Source: Cocleimonas flava (lineage in GTDB: Bacteria > Pseudomonadota > Gammaproteobacteria > Thiotrichales > Thiotrichaceae). Taken from it: DNA of 64,000 nt. Below the pieces are notes generated by a model. It searched no databases. It had not been told where the DNA came from and saw only the letters and a list, made by a program, of their open reading frames with translations. Shown in pieces: positions 18,051 to 26,905 of the stretch. Location: positions 868,001-932,000 of the forward strand of contig NZ_SMFQ01000003.1 of assembly GCF_004339015.1 (NCBI RefSeq), in the 5' to 3' direction. Position 1 is the first letter of the stretch; every line of letters starts with the position of its first letter. Both the position numbers and the translations under genes were made by a program.

Positions 18051-18095
18051 GCCCCCCTCTACTTTAAAAAAACGCCTGTAAGTAGGGGGGGTGCC
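18051..18095. repeat. Dispersed C-tract motif, copy 3: inverted pair forming a hairpin
   Basis: A partial forward copy (GCCCCCCTCTACTTT) is followed after a run of A by a reverse copy (ACGCCTGTAAGTAGGGGGGG, then TGCC). The two can pair into a stem. It sits between convergent genes (thioesterase and isochorismatase-like), so it may act as a two-way terminator. Confidence 0.75.
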
Positions 18096-18111
18096 AGCAG
18101 AAAGATAGCTT

Positions 18112-18657
18112 TTAACTTTCCAGATATTCCTTGGTTGATACTATCTGCGCAAATGGCACGCTTAACGCCGCCATAAAGGCATTTTGTACATCTTTAGCTT
18201 TGACTAACTCGCCATTGAATTCCAAATCTTTGGTGGCGCACGCATCGTGAATCACCTGACATTTAAAACCAAGATCAAACGCAGCACGCGTCGTGGTATC
18301 GATACACATGTGTGTCATCGCACCACAAATAATCACCTCAGTCACCCCCCTACTTTTAAGCACTTTTTCTAGATCGGTGCCTCTGAATGCACTCGGAAAG
18401 TGTTTTACGAATACAGGCTCATCATCGGTTGGCGTAACGTCAGAATGAATTTCACACCCCTCTGTTTCAGGGATGAAGAAAGTAGCTCCTTCGCGGGCAG
18501 CAAGATGTTGAATATGAAACAGTGGTGCATTCTTATTTCGAAAATTCTCTAGCAATGCTTTACAGTTTTCAGACGCAGCAGACATATTAACAAGCTCCAT
18601 CGTGCCACCCGTAAAATAGTCATTTTGTACATCTACAATAATTAAACCCTGCGTCAT
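18112..18657 (-). CDS. Isochorismatase-family cysteine hydrolase
   Basis: This 181-residue protein has the three catalytic residues of the family: Asp9 in LIIVDVQNDYF, Lys85 in PVFVKHFPSAF, and Cys118 in CGAMTHMCIDTT, with the cis-peptide segment before the Cys. Members hydrolyse amides or vinyl ethers (nicotinamidase, N-carbamoyl compounds, isochorismate); the substrate here is not predictable. A copy of the dispersed C-tract motif lies inside the gene and encodes residues 97-107 (EKVLKSRGVTE), a surface loop whose spacing agrees with the family, so the gene looks intact. It is divergent from the hydratase at 18858. Confidence 0.88.
   Translation of the reverse strand: MTQGLIIVDVQNDYFTGGTMELVNMSAASENCKALLENFRNKNAPLFHIQHLAAREGATFFIPETEGCEIHSDVTPTDDEPVFVKHFPSAFRGTDLEKVLKSRGVTEVIICGAMTHMCIDTTTRAAFDLGFKCQVIHDACATKDLEFNGELVKAKDVQNAFMAALSVPFAQIVSTKEYLES
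18341..18369 (+). repeat. Dispersed C-tract motif, copy 4 (inside a gene)
   Basis: GTCACCCCCCTACTTTTAAG followed by CACTTTTTC is within two or three bases of the consensus. It lies wholly within the isochorismatase-like gene without disturbing the frame. Confidence 0.85.
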
Positions 18658-18715
18658 ACTTACTCCTCATCAATTTTTGTTAAATGTTATTTTCAAAATA
18701 TTTTATTTTTATTAC

Positions 18716-18748
18716 TTAACTAAACATCTTAATTAGATACTTAGTTAA
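18716..18748. promoter_or_regulatory. Inverted repeat TTAACTAA ... TTAGTTAA between divergent genes
   Basis: Two 8-bp arms that are exact reverse complements are separated by 17 bp, in the 200-bp region between the divergent isochorismatase-like and hydratase genes. This could be an operator. In an AT-rich region chance occurrence is possible. Confidence 0.35.
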
Positions 18749-18780
18749 ATTGTCATTCACTCTATTGTAGAAGATTTAAA

Positions 18781-18810
18781 GTCACCCCCCTACTTTAAAG
18801 CACATTTTTG
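18781..18810 (+). repeat. Dispersed C-tract motif, copy 5
   Basis: GTCACCCCCCTACTTTAAAG followed by CACATTTTTG, upstream of the hydratase gene in a divergent intergenic region. Confidence 0.85.
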
Positions 18811-18857
18811 AGTAAATTAATCTATCATCAAAGCATACAAATCACTGTGAATAAAAT

Positions 18858-19622
18858 ATGACCGATTTAAATGTAAATGAAGCCGCCAAAGAACTGTTAA
18901 GCCTGCGCGTAGCTGGAATAAAATCAGCCCGATTAGGCGAGCATCTACGTCCACGCAATATGGAAGAAGCTTTGCAGATTCAATCTTCCATGATGGAACT
19001 ACACAGCGACAAAGTCGGTGGTTGGAAGTGTTTATTACCGCTTTCTGATGATGAGTTTGTAGTTGCACCTATATTTTCAGAAACCATACAGCGCGGAGAT
19101 ACCTGCACTTTATTTAAAGACAATGGCGTTGCACGTATCGAACCGGAAATCACATTTGTACTTGGCAAAGATTTACCAGCCAATGCAGATGGTTACAGTG
19201 AAGATCAAATTAACGAAGCAATTGGCTCATGTCACATGGCATTAGAATTAATGCAGGATCGTTTTGCGGATGATAGTGGCATAGAATTCTACGAGAAACT
19301 CGCCGATGGCTTAGTCAACCAAGGACTGTTCATTGGCCCAGAAATAGAACGAGAAAAAGCGTTCAATACGGTCAAAATCGACATTACCGTCACACAGGAA
19401 AATAACGCGCAAACCTTTGCGGGGGTTCACCCAAATGCGGCGGCGCATAGTCCAGTCTATTGGTTAATTAATTACATGACGCGCCGTGGTATTGATTTCC
19501 ACGCTGGTGAAGCCATCATTACCGGTTCATTTTGCGGCATCGTGGAGGTCGAATTCGATACACCAACGACAGTCACTTACGATGGGCTTGGTGAATATCA
19601 GCTTCGTTTTATCGAGAAATAA
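18858..19622 (+). CDS. 2-keto-4-pentenoate hydratase-like protein (FAH superfamily)
   Basis: This 254-residue protein matches the MhpD/HpaH branch of the fumarylacetoacetase-like fold. It has the metal-binding glutamates in ARIEPEITFVLGKDL near residue 95, followed by a conserved HMALELMQDRFAD block and an N-A-A-A-H-S-P-V-Y-W-L segment near 195. The family hydrates 2-hydroxypenta-2,4-dienoates in aromatic meta-cleavage routes. No ring-cleavage genes are nearby, so the true substrate is uncertain. Start ATG at 18858 gives the usual length. It is convergent with the ABC importer operon, 8 bp apart. Confidence 0.85.
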   Translation: MTDLNVNEAAKELLSLRVAGIKSARLGEHLRPRNMEEALQIQSSMMELHSDKVGGWKCLLPLSDDEFVVAPIFSETIQRGDTCTLFKDNGVARIEPEITFVLGKDLPANADGYSEDQINEAIGSCHMALELMQDRFADDSGIEFYEKLADGLVNQGLFIGPEIEREKAFNTVKIDITVTQENNAQTFAGVHPNAAAHSPVYWLINYMTRRGIDFHAGEAIITGSFCGIVEVEFDTPTTVTYDGLGEYQLRFIEK

Positions 19623-19630
19623 ACGAAAAA

Positions 19631-20392
19631 TTAGTCATTTGATATTGAATACTTGGCAAGGAGTAACGCTTCTAGTTGCACTAAAGCGTCGTAAATCAAT
19701 ACCGCAAACAAGCCAACGATTAAACCACCTTGCAAAACATAAGCCGTATTGTTCGTCAGCAAACCCGCAATAATAACTTCACCTAAGGTTTTTGCGGCAA
19801 CGGTCGAACCGATGGTAGCAGTACCTAAAGCAATGACTACGGATAATCTAACCCCGGTAAGAATAACAGGTAACGCCAGTGGGATTTCGACACGAATCAG
19901 TCTTTGCCAGCGACTTAAACCTAGTCCTCGTGCGGCTTCCATGGTGGCGGGGGGTAAGGTTGAAAACCCTGTAATTGCATTTTCAAAAATCGGCAATAAC
20001 CCATAAAGAAAAAGTGCAACCAGTGTTGGCCCAGTACCAAACCCCAAAGCAGGCACCGCTAATGCTAATACGGCAACAGGTGGAAACGTTTGCCCCATAT
20101 TGGTAATGGTTCGTGACAAGGGCAAAAAAGCAGAACCCGATGGTCGCGTCACAAGAATGGCTAATGATACGGCTACCAGCGTTGCTGCAATAGAAGCCAA
20201 AGCAACAAGCCCTAGATGACTTAAGGAAAGCGATAACAGTGAGGCTCTCTCATAAATGATGGGACCATTCTCTGGCGCAAAAGGCTTGAATGCCCAGCTA
20301 AACCACGTTGGCATTACCACTAAGCTTATTAACAAGACGACAAGTAATACGCGTACTATCGTCGACCATTTTATTACGTTTTTTTTCATCAA
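19631..20392 (-). CDS. yehW: Quaternary-amine-type ABC transporter permease (YehW-like)
   Basis: This 253-residue integral membrane protein has about six transmembrane segments and the binding-protein-dependent permease signature around EAARGLGLSRWQRLIRVEIP (residues 150-170). Size and position match YehW, the second permease of the YehZYXW (OsmF) low-affinity betaine importer family. The ATG overlaps the end of the ATPase gene by 4 bp. Last gene of a four-gene minus-strand operon. The substrate could be glycine betaine, DMSP or a related compound, inferred from dmdA nearby. Confidence 0.88.
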   Translation of the reverse strand: MMKKNVIKWSTIVRVLLVVLLISLVVMPTWFSWAFKPFAPENGPIIYERASLLSLSLSHLGLVALASIAATLVAVSLAILVTRPSGSAFLPLSRTITNMGQTFPPVAVLALAVPALGFGTGPTLVALFLYGLLPIFENAITGFSTLPPATMEAARGLGLSRWQRLIRVEIPLALPVILTGVRLSVVIALGTATIGSTVAAKTLGEVIIAGLLTNNTAYVLQGGLIVGLFAVLIYDALVQLEALLLAKYSISND

Positions 20393-21321
20393 GAAATTGC
20401 AGCGCGTTTACGAATAGCATCCAATGTTACTCGACCCAGTAATGAGCCGTCTTGTACCACTGGCAATGCATCCCGACCTGTCCATAGACAGATTGAAAGC
20501 GCATCTCTCAGACTTGTGTTTGCTTCGACAGATTCACCTTCAGCTGAACCTTCTTCAACAAAATCTGAAACAGGAAACAGGGATAAAAGTCGTAACGATC
20601 GATCCACGCCACCCACCATATTTACCACAAATTCTGTCGCTGGTTTCTGGATGATTTCTGCAGGTGTTCCGTATTGCACCAAGCGTCCTTGATCCATCAC
20701 AGCTACCCGATCACCCAGTTGCATCGCCTCTTCCATATCATGTGTCACCAACATAATGGTGGAGCCCAGCGCTTGCTGAATACGGCGCAGATCTATTTGC
20801 GCCTGGGCGCGAATAATCGGATCAAGTGCACCAAAGGGTTCGTCCATCAATAACAAATCTGGTCGTGAAGCCAGCGCTCTTGCCACTCCGACTCGTTGTA
20901 ACTGACCACCCGATAACTCGGCAGGAAAACGGTCGCGATATTGATCCGGCTCCAGTGCAAACAAACTCAAAAGTTCATCTACACGGTCAGCGATTTTTTC
21001 TGATGACCAACCTAACAGTGTCGGGACTATCGCGATATTACGTGCAACCGTGTAATGCGGAAATAAGCCATGACCTTGAATGGCGTAGCCAATGCGTCGT
21101 CGTAAATCTGTTTTAGAAACTGAATGGGTCGATTTACCGTTAATCCTTACCTCACCCGAAGTTGGTTCAACCAGGCGATTGATCATGCGTAGCAATGTTG
21201 TTTTACCAGAACCCGAAGTACCCACGATTACCGTAATCGTTGCGGTATCGACTGTCATAGATACTTCATCTACAGCAGCCACGCCATCATAGAGTTTGCT
21301 AATCTTGTCTATCTCGATCAT
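20389..21321 (-). CDS. yehX: Quaternary-amine-type ABC transporter ATPase (YehX-like)
   Basis: This 310-residue ATPase has Walker A (VGTSGSGKTTLLRMIN near residue 33), signature LSGGQLQRVGVARALA near 135, Walker B LLLMDEPFGALD near 157 and the switch histidine in MLVTHDMEEAM. A C-terminal part (about 255-310) resembles the CBS-type regulatory segment of OpuA/ProV-like ATPases. Full length for YehX (about 308). It overlaps both neighbouring permease genes by 4 bp, indicating tight translational coupling. Confidence 0.93.
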   Translation of the reverse strand: MIEIDKISKLYDGVAAVDEVSMTVDTATITVIVGTSGSGKTTLLRMINRLVEPTSGEVRINGKSTHSVSKTDLRRRIGYAIQGHGLFPHYTVARNIAIVPTLLGWSSEKIADRVDELLSLFALEPDQYRDRFPAELSGGQLQRVGVARALASRPDLLLMDEPFGALDPIIRAQAQIDLRRIQQALGSTIMLVTHDMEEAMQLGDRVAVMDQGRLVQYGTPAEIIQKPATEFVVNMVGGVDRSLRLLSLFPVSDFVEEGSAEGESVEANTSLRDALSICLWTGRDALPVVQDGSLLGRVTLDAIRKRAAIS

Positions 21322-22520
21322 GAGGGTTTCCTTGGCATCCCTTGTGTGTGTTGTGCAGATTGTGAGGGTTTAGTCACCTCGACCAACACATCCATAACAA
21401 TAGCGGCGGTTAGCGCCAACGCCACGGTGGGTAATGCACCTAACAGTATCAAGTCAGTGGCCGTTTGATTGAGTCCCTGAAAAACAAATGTGCCAAAGCC
21501 GCCGCCGCCAATTAATCCTGCGATAACAGCCAAGCCAATATTTTGTACCAAGGCAATTCGAAGACCTGCGAGAATAACGGGTAAACCAAGCGGTAACTCA
21601 ACACGGAACAAACGTTGCATTAGTGTCATCCCCATTCCTCTGGCGGCATCGCGAACAGATTCTGGCGCACTTTGTAATCCGCTAACCATATTCGCGACAA
21701 CGGGTAACAGTGAATAGAGCAATAAGGCCAAAAAAGCTGGAGCAAAACCTACTCCGGCAATACCAATTGCTTTAGCGGCTGGGACTGTACTTGCAATCCA
21801 ACCTAACAATGGAATCATAATACCGAACATCGCCAATGATGGAATGGTTTGCAGAAAGCTCAGAACCGGAAGTGCAATTCGGCGTAAACCTGCATGGTGG
21901 TAACACAGTATCCCGAGCGGAATACCTATGACCGTAGCCGCCGCTAATGAACCAAAGGCAAGACCAAGATGCCGCAGCGCTGCATTGTAAAAAGCGCCCT
22001 GTCGACTGGCATACTCTTTCATTATCGATAAATCAGACAATGCGCCAGAACCCAACAATATAAAGAGTACAGTGACTATGGTGAGTAACAGCCCTAAGCG
22101 CGTCATAGGTCCGGGAGAAAGCTGGGTTAAAGCATCAGCCATTAACAGGATTAAAACCGCGAGCAGACACCAAAAACCTAATCCGGGAGAAACCCGGGCG
22201 TATTCTCCTGCACCTTGCAGTAATTGCGGCGCACTTTGAGAAAGTAACCAGAACAGCCCCGCAAGACCAAGCACTGCACCCGCTAAACGCACGCGAGGCC
22301 ATGATGCAAACAGACCGAGAATTAAACCCGTGATGATAGATAGCAATCCGGGATATATGACTTCCGGCCCTGCCAACTGCCATGCAGTTAACCCCTTGCC
22401 TGCGACAATACGATTGGCGGCTAGCGTCATAAATGGCGCTAGCAGTGAAGCAAAGCCGAAAATAGCGAGCAATACGCCTGGTGCAGAGAGGCCAAACGTT
22501 CCTGCTCGCGCTGGAATCAC
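21318..22520 (-). CDS. yehY: Quaternary-amine-type ABC transporter permease (YehY-like)
   Basis: This 400-residue permease has an N-terminal set of membrane segments (about 15-155) absent from short permeases, then a standard permease domain with the signature SVRDAARGMGMTLMQRLFRV near residue 287. E. coli YehY (about 385 residues) has the same layout. The start is a GTG at 22520. It begins 8 bp after the binding-protein gene ends and overlaps the ATPase gene by 4 bp. Confidence 0.9.
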   Translation of the reverse strand: MIPARAGTFGLSAPGVLLAIFGFASLLAPFMTLAANRIVAGKGLTAWQLAGPEVIYPGLLSIITGLILGLFASWPRVRLAGAVLGLAGLFWLLSQSAPQLLQGAGEYARVSPGLGFWCLLAVLILLMADALTQLSPGPMTRLGLLLTIVTVLFILLGSGALSDLSIMKEYASRQGAFYNAALRHLGLAFGSLAAATVIGIPLGILCYHHAGLRRIALPVLSFLQTIPSLAMFGIMIPLLGWIASTVPAAKAIGIAGVGFAPAFLALLLYSLLPVVANMVSGLQSAPESVRDAARGMGMTLMQRLFRVELPLGLPVILAGLRIALVQNIGLAVIAGLIGGGGFGTFVFQGLNQTATDLILLGALPTVALALTAAIVMDVLVEVTKPSQSAQHTQGMPRKPS

Positions 22521-22528
22521 AGCTGAGA

Positions 22529-23437
22529 TTAGTCTAGTACGCCTGCTTTAGTCAGGTATTCACGCGCCACAGCTTCCGCAGGTTCGCCACCCACTTGAAT
22601 GCGACCGTTCAATTTTTGCAACGTTGTCATCGTGAGTTCAGCGAAGATTGGGTTAAGTACGGTCGCAATTGATGGATACTTTTTTAACACCGCATCACGA
22701 ACCACAGGTGAAGGTTCGTAGACTGGCTGAACACCTTTATCATCGCTCATCACTACTAAGCCGGCAGCACCCACACCACCATCAGTGCCATAAGCCATTG
22801 CCGCATTTACGCCTGAAGTACCACGCGCAGCTGCTTGAATCGTTGCAGCTGTGTCACCACCTGAAAGCACCACGGTTTGATCAGGTGTCATTTTAAATTT
22901 ATAGGCTTCCTGCATCGCAGGTAATACCGCGGGAGATGAAACAAACTCCGTTGAGGCTGCCAGCTTTACTTCGCCACCGCCTGCTACCCATGCACCAAAT
23001 TCAGACATTGTGCTTAACTTGTTTTTTTCAGCCACTGCTGCTGTTACGGCAATCGCCCAGGTGTTATTAGCAGGTGCAGATTGTAACCAGGTCAGTTTGT
23101 TTTTTTCTGCATCTAATTCAGCGGCACGTGCATAAGCCGCCTTTGCATCTTTCCAGACTGGGCTATCGGCCTCATTGAAAAAATATGCAGCATTACCCGT
23201 GTATTCAGGGTAAATATCAATTTGATCAGCCAGCAACGCTTCGCGCACGACTTGTGTTCCGCCGAGTTGTAATCGACGTTCAACAGGTAAACCAGCATCT
23301 TCTAAAGCCAATGCGATAACATTGCCAAGTAAACCACCTTCTGTATCGATTTTAGATGAGACTACGATGTCAGCTTGTGCAACACTGGTAAAAGCAAGAC
23401 TTATACTGGCTGCAAAAAAAGCAAGTTTGATGTTCAT
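22529..23437 (-). CDS. yehZ: Periplasmic quaternary-amine-binding protein (YehZ/OsmF-like)
   Basis: This 302-residue protein has a Sec signal peptide (MNIKLAFFAASISLAFTSVA, cut near QA-D at residue 22) and an OpuAC-type substrate-binding domain, seen in the segments TEGGLLGNVIALALEDAGLP and ALLADQIDIYPEYTGNAAYF. It would capture a betaine-like solute in the periplasm for the permeases downstream. First gene of the operon. The 351-bp upstream region to the MocR gene holds the likely promoter; I see no C-tract motif or clear operator in it. Confidence 0.9.
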   Translation of the reverse strand: MNIKLAFFAASISLAFTSVAQADIVVSSKIDTEGGLLGNVIALALEDAGLPVERRLQLGGTQVVREALLADQIDIYPEYTGNAAYFFNEADSPVWKDAKAAYARAAELDAEKNKLTWLQSAPANNTWAIAVTAAVAEKNKLSTMSEFGAWVAGGGEVKLAASTEFVSSPAVLPAMQEAYKFKMTPDQTVVLSGGDTAATIQAAARGTSGVNAAMAYGTDGGVGAAGLVVMSDDKGVQPVYEPSPVVRDAVLKKYPSIATVLNPIFAELTMTTLQKLNGRIQVGGEPAEAVAREYLTKAGVLD

Positions 23438-23788
23438 GTTAAGGTACTCTCTGAATAAAATTAAGTTAAAAGTGGAACACGTGATCCGATAGTTAATGCC
23501 TTTTTACTAGAGAAAAATCTCCGTCTGAACATTAGGATGTAGATGCACATATACAGCGTACAACATAATAACAGTGATCACCAAAGTAGCCAAATTCACG
23601 CTTTCATAATCCCAAAAGAAGCTTACTAACTATCTAAAATTATCTATGTTTACAGCAATCTAACGCATCAGACATACAGATCAAGAAAAGCAAAGCGTCA
23701 AATATTAAATTCTATAAATATGTCTTCTAACAGTTAGAGAATAGTTAGTATTTGTGTGGTTATAGCGACGGTTTCTCTGCTTTTATTT
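23438..23788. other. Intergenic region upstream of the ABC importer operon
   Basis: No open frame of interest and no dispersed motif. AT-rich, with the promoter of the minus-strand importer operon presumably near its left end. It also forms the downstream flank of the MocR-type gene. Confidence 0.5.
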
Positions 23789-25231
23789 TTAGGATATTTT
23801 ACTTTTACCCAGTGCCTTGTGTACCCCAGTTGATAACTCAATCAAGGCTTGTTCAATGGTTCGTTTAGAATCATGCATCTCGGAAAGCCCCCATCCTAAA
23901 TTAAGCCTAAAATAATCGTGATAGAGTTTTCTTGTGGTGAATTGAGAACCCAAACGAATCTCAATGTTTGCTTCATCCGCAAATGCTTTCAGTTTTACAT
24001 CCTGCAAATCAGGAACCTGAATCCACAGGGCAAGCCCCCCACTCGGGGCGCTAACGGCTGAACCTTTGGGTAAATGGTGTAACAGTAAATCACGAAAGGC
24101 GCAGGCATTAGCAAAAATGATTTTACGAATATTTTGCAGATGTTTTCGGTATTGACCAGAATTCATAAAGTCCGCCAAACTCGCCTGCAGCAAGCCATTT
24201 TGACAGAACCGTTCGGTCGCATTCATTTCCACGCACGACTCAAGGTATCGGCCTGCCGAACACCACCCGATGCGTAAACCATTGGCTAATGATTTCGAGA
24301 CAGACGAACACCAAAGCACATAGCCATCGGTATCCCAATACTTTATGGGTAACGGAAAGGTATGCTCGTAGCCTAATTCACTGTACACATCATCTTCAAT
24401 GATTGGGATTCGATATTTATTCGCCATCTGCGCCAGACTCTGCTTCTGTTCAATAGACAGGCTGATGCCATGAGGGTTCATATAAGAACTACTAAACAAG
24501 GCGGCTTGAATCTCTTTATTCTTAAATTTCTGTTCAAGCTGCTGCAAATCCACACCATCAGAATGGCTCGGAATTTCAACCACCAAACGCGACATGCTAG
24601 ATAATAATTTGAGTAAACCATTAAAACAGGGAGAACTGATTGCGACGGCATCTCCGGGTTTGGTGGTGGCTAATAACGCCACGCGTATTGCATCCATACA
24701 GCCGCCACTGATGAAAATATCCTCAGGCGTCATGGTAAATCCATTGACCCCAAAATGATCTACCAGTGCCTGACGTAATTCATAAATGCCCTGTGGGTCT
24801 GAATAAGCGTGTAACAACGAATCATTTCGTTGAACACTGCGTTTGATACTTCGCTGTAAAGAAAGTAGCGGAACATTAGAAGGGCATAAATGTGTAATTC
24901 CGAATGGCCCTGATGTCGAATTACTTCTGTGGTATTCGCCTGGCTCCAGATTTTTTGATACTTGCCGAGAACTGCTTTTGAATTGCGGTTGTGTGGGAAT
25001 ATCCCCCTGACTCACCGGTTTTGATACAAAAAATCCTGACTTGGGATGCGCTACAACCCAGCCCCTTTGTTCAAGATTGTGGTAACTATTCAGCGCGGTG
25101 GTCATGCTCACACCCATCTGTTTCGTTAGCTGGCGTAATGATGGCAAACGTTGTCCAGGCGTTAATTTATGACGTTGAATATCTACAATAATCTGCTCTG
25201 CAATGTCTTTATATTTCATGACGTCATTCAA
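23789..25231 (-). CDS. MocR-type GntR regulator with aminotransferase-like domain
   Basis: This 480-residue fusion has an N-terminal GntR winged helix (residues 1-75, with PGQRLPSLRQLTKQMGVSMT) and a class I aminotransferase-like domain (about 105-470). The PLP lysine lies in LWCSSVSKSLANGLRIGW, with an upstream PIIEDDVYSELGYEHTFPLP block. MocR proteins usually sense an amino compound or PLP and control an adjacent divergent gene. Here the divergent neighbour, 114 bp away, is an EamA transporter, the commonest such pairing. Direct repeats in that gap may be the operator. Confidence 0.93.
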   Translation of the reverse strand: MNDVMKYKDIAEQIIVDIQRHKLTPGQRLPSLRQLTKQMGVSMTTALNSYHNLEQRGWVVAHPKSGFFVSKPVSQGDIPTQPQFKSSSRQVSKNLEPGEYHRSNSTSGPFGITHLCPSNVPLLSLQRSIKRSVQRNDSLLHAYSDPQGIYELRQALVDHFGVNGFTMTPEDIFISGGCMDAIRVALLATTKPGDAVAISSPCFNGLLKLLSSMSRLVVEIPSHSDGVDLQQLEQKFKNKEIQAALFSSSYMNPHGISLSIEQKQSLAQMANKYRIPIIEDDVYSELGYEHTFPLPIKYWDTDGYVLWCSSVSKSLANGLRIGWCSAGRYLESCVEMNATERFCQNGLLQASLADFMNSGQYRKHLQNIRKIIFANACAFRDLLLHHLPKGSAVSAPSGGLALWIQVPDLQDVKLKAFADEANIEIRLGSQFTTRKLYHDYFRLNLGWGLSEMHDSKRTIEQALIELSTGVHKALGKSKIS

Positions 25232-25242
25232 TCTCCTGTTAC

Positions 25243-25278
25243 ATCTGTATCTTTTTTATTTAAAAATATTGTATCTGT
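25243..25278. promoter_or_regulatory. Direct repeat ATCTGT spaced 30 bp, candidate MocR operator
   Basis: ATCTGT occurs at 25243-25248 and 25273-25278 in the divergent promoter region between the MocR gene and eamA. The spacing of 30 bp is about three helical turns. MocR regulators commonly bind direct repeats of such size. The motif is short, so this is tentative. Confidence 0.35.
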
Positions 25279-25345
25279 TATTTGTTTTAGATGAAACGAT
25301 AATAGATAAGCAACAGACAAGGTCTTTCGACAGGAAACTAATGCC

Positions 25346-26242
25346 ATGACAAAAAGAGATATATTCATCAGCTTGGCGCTGATGTGCTTATGGGGATTTA
25401 ACTTCTCCGCAATCAAACTCGGCGCCATGCAAACAGACCCTATTTTGCTTACGGCATTACGTTTTACCTTTGCCGTATTCCCTGCAATTTTCTTTGTACG
25501 CAGACCACCCGAAGCGATTCGTTACCTCATCGCTTATGGCATCGTATTTGGACTGGGTGTATGGGGCATGATGGTTTGGTCGATCAACCTTGGCGTATCT
25601 GCTGGCATGGCAGGTTTATTGATGAATATGAGCATCATACCCAGCTTGGCGATTGGCTATTTTTTACTAAAAGAACACTTAACGCCCTACAAAATTCTTG
25701 GTGCGGCACTGGCGATTGCAGGTCTGTTAGCCAGTATTACAATCACAGACGGTTCTGTGCCATTAAAAGCGCTACCACTGACACTTATCGCCGCATTAAG
25801 CTGGAGTTTAATGTCATTCGTGGTCAAACAATCGAAAACAAAACACGTGTTTGCCTTTAGCGTATGGGGAATGTTCTTTGCCCTATTTCCACTTGTTCTT
25901 TTTGTGTTTATATTCAACGGAACACAACCGTTTATAGACCTTCCCTCACAGCTTAATTCTGAAGTCTGGTTTTCAATATTATTTCAAGCCTATCCGACCA
26001 CCTTACTGGGTTACTGGGTGTGGAATAGACTGACGATAAAATACCCTCTTTCCACCATGGCACCCTTCACGCTATTAACGCCAATCTTCGGTTTGATAGG
26101 AAGTATCATCTTTTTCCATGAAGATGTGAGCGTATTGAAACTACTCGCTTTTGCTTTGATATTGAGCGGTCTAGCTATTAGCCAATGGCGACCAAAGAAA
26201 GTGGAAATCACATCCGCGAAATTAAAAAGCGAATGCAAATAA
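25346..26242 (+). CDS. EamA/DMT-family transporter
   Basis: This 298-residue membrane protein has about ten hydrophobic segments in two EamA repeats. The first repeat begins ALMCLWGFNFSAIKLGAM near residue 12, and the second near residue 150 (LIAALSWSLMSFVVKQS). EamA proteins usually export amino acids or small metabolites. The gene is divergent from the MocR-type regulator and is probably its target. Full length, with no downstream partner within 276 bp. Confidence 0.9.
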   Translation: MTKRDIFISLALMCLWGFNFSAIKLGAMQTDPILLTALRFTFAVFPAIFFVRRPPEAIRYLIAYGIVFGLGVWGMMVWSINLGVSAGMAGLLMNMSIIPSLAIGYFLLKEHLTPYKILGAALAIAGLLASITITDGSVPLKALPLTLIAALSWSLMSFVVKQSKTKHVFAFSVWGMFFALFPLVLFVFIFNGTQPFIDLPSQLNSEVWFSILFQAYPTTLLGYWVWNRLTIKYPLSTMAPFTLLTPIFGLIGSIIFFHEDVSVLKLLAFALILSGLAISQWRPKKVEITSAKLKSECK

Positions 26243-26320
26243 GGATAATGCTACCTTACCTAAAAAAGCCGTAATCGGTGGTTTAAAAGTGATTTTTAAC
26301 AACCTTTTAAAATCCTTTAT

Positions 26321-26350
26321 ACACCCCCCGGCTTTGGGGTACTTTTTTTA
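26321..26350 (+). repeat. Dispersed C-tract motif, copy 6 (degenerate)
   Basis: ACACCCCCCGGCTTTGGGGT followed by ACTTTTTTT: both ends match, the middle is altered. It lies between two plus-strand genes. Confidence 0.65.
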
Positions 26351-26518
26351 GTTTATCGTTTATTGATTAATCGCTAAATTACTGTATTTAACGAAATCAT
26401 TTAACAACTGCTTTTTTACAACGGCGTCAGTTAATATAAATTTGAATCAATACGCCTGCATACTTTTGCAGTAAGATGAAAAGCAGATAAGCGACAGAAC
26501 AAGAGAAAGGGTAAAGCT

Positions 26519-26905
26519 ATGAAAGTGTTATTTTTAATCAGTTGCCTCGTATTATGTTTAGGGGCTTATGCAACCAAGCCATGCCCTCCTTCCCCCTGTT
26601 TTGTTGAAGGAAAATTTAATCAAAACGTCTGTTTGGAAAAGTCAGAATGGGTGGCGATTGGTCGCATCAATCAAATAGTTGATGACCAAGTTGGTAACCC
26701 TATCAATAAGAATTTATCCCGTTTTGTTTTAAACATCGAGACATGGAAAAAGAACCCGCATGATTATCCCGACGCCCTCGATTTTAAAGTGGGCTGGTGC
26801 AATAACTCGAAAGAACTGCCAAAGGATAGTAAGGGTTTGTTTATTTTCTATGGCAAAAAAGGTTTCGACGCAAAGCCTGAGTATTATTGGTTTAGTAAAG
26901 TATAA
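26519..26905 (+). CDS. Small secreted protein of unknown function
   Basis: This 128-residue protein has a clear signal peptide (MKVLFLISCLVLCLGAYA) and a mature part with five cysteines, three of them close to the N-terminus (KPCPPSPCFVEG and NVCLEK), and one in GWCNN. Disulfide-stabilised, periplasmic or secreted. I do not recognise the family. A purine-rich ribosome binding site (AAAGGG) precedes the ATG. The next gene starts 109 bp later on the same strand. Confidence 0.7.
   Translation: MKVLFLISCLVLCLGAYATKPCPPSPCFVEGKFNQNVCLEKSEWVAIGRINQIVDDQVGNPINKNLSRFVLNIETWKKNPHDYPDALDFKVGWCNNSKELPKDSKGLFIFYGKKGFDAKPEYYWFSKV

Noticed and set aside
24031-24045. C6 run inside the MocR-type gene
   Set aside because: Followed by ACTCGGGGC, not the motif.
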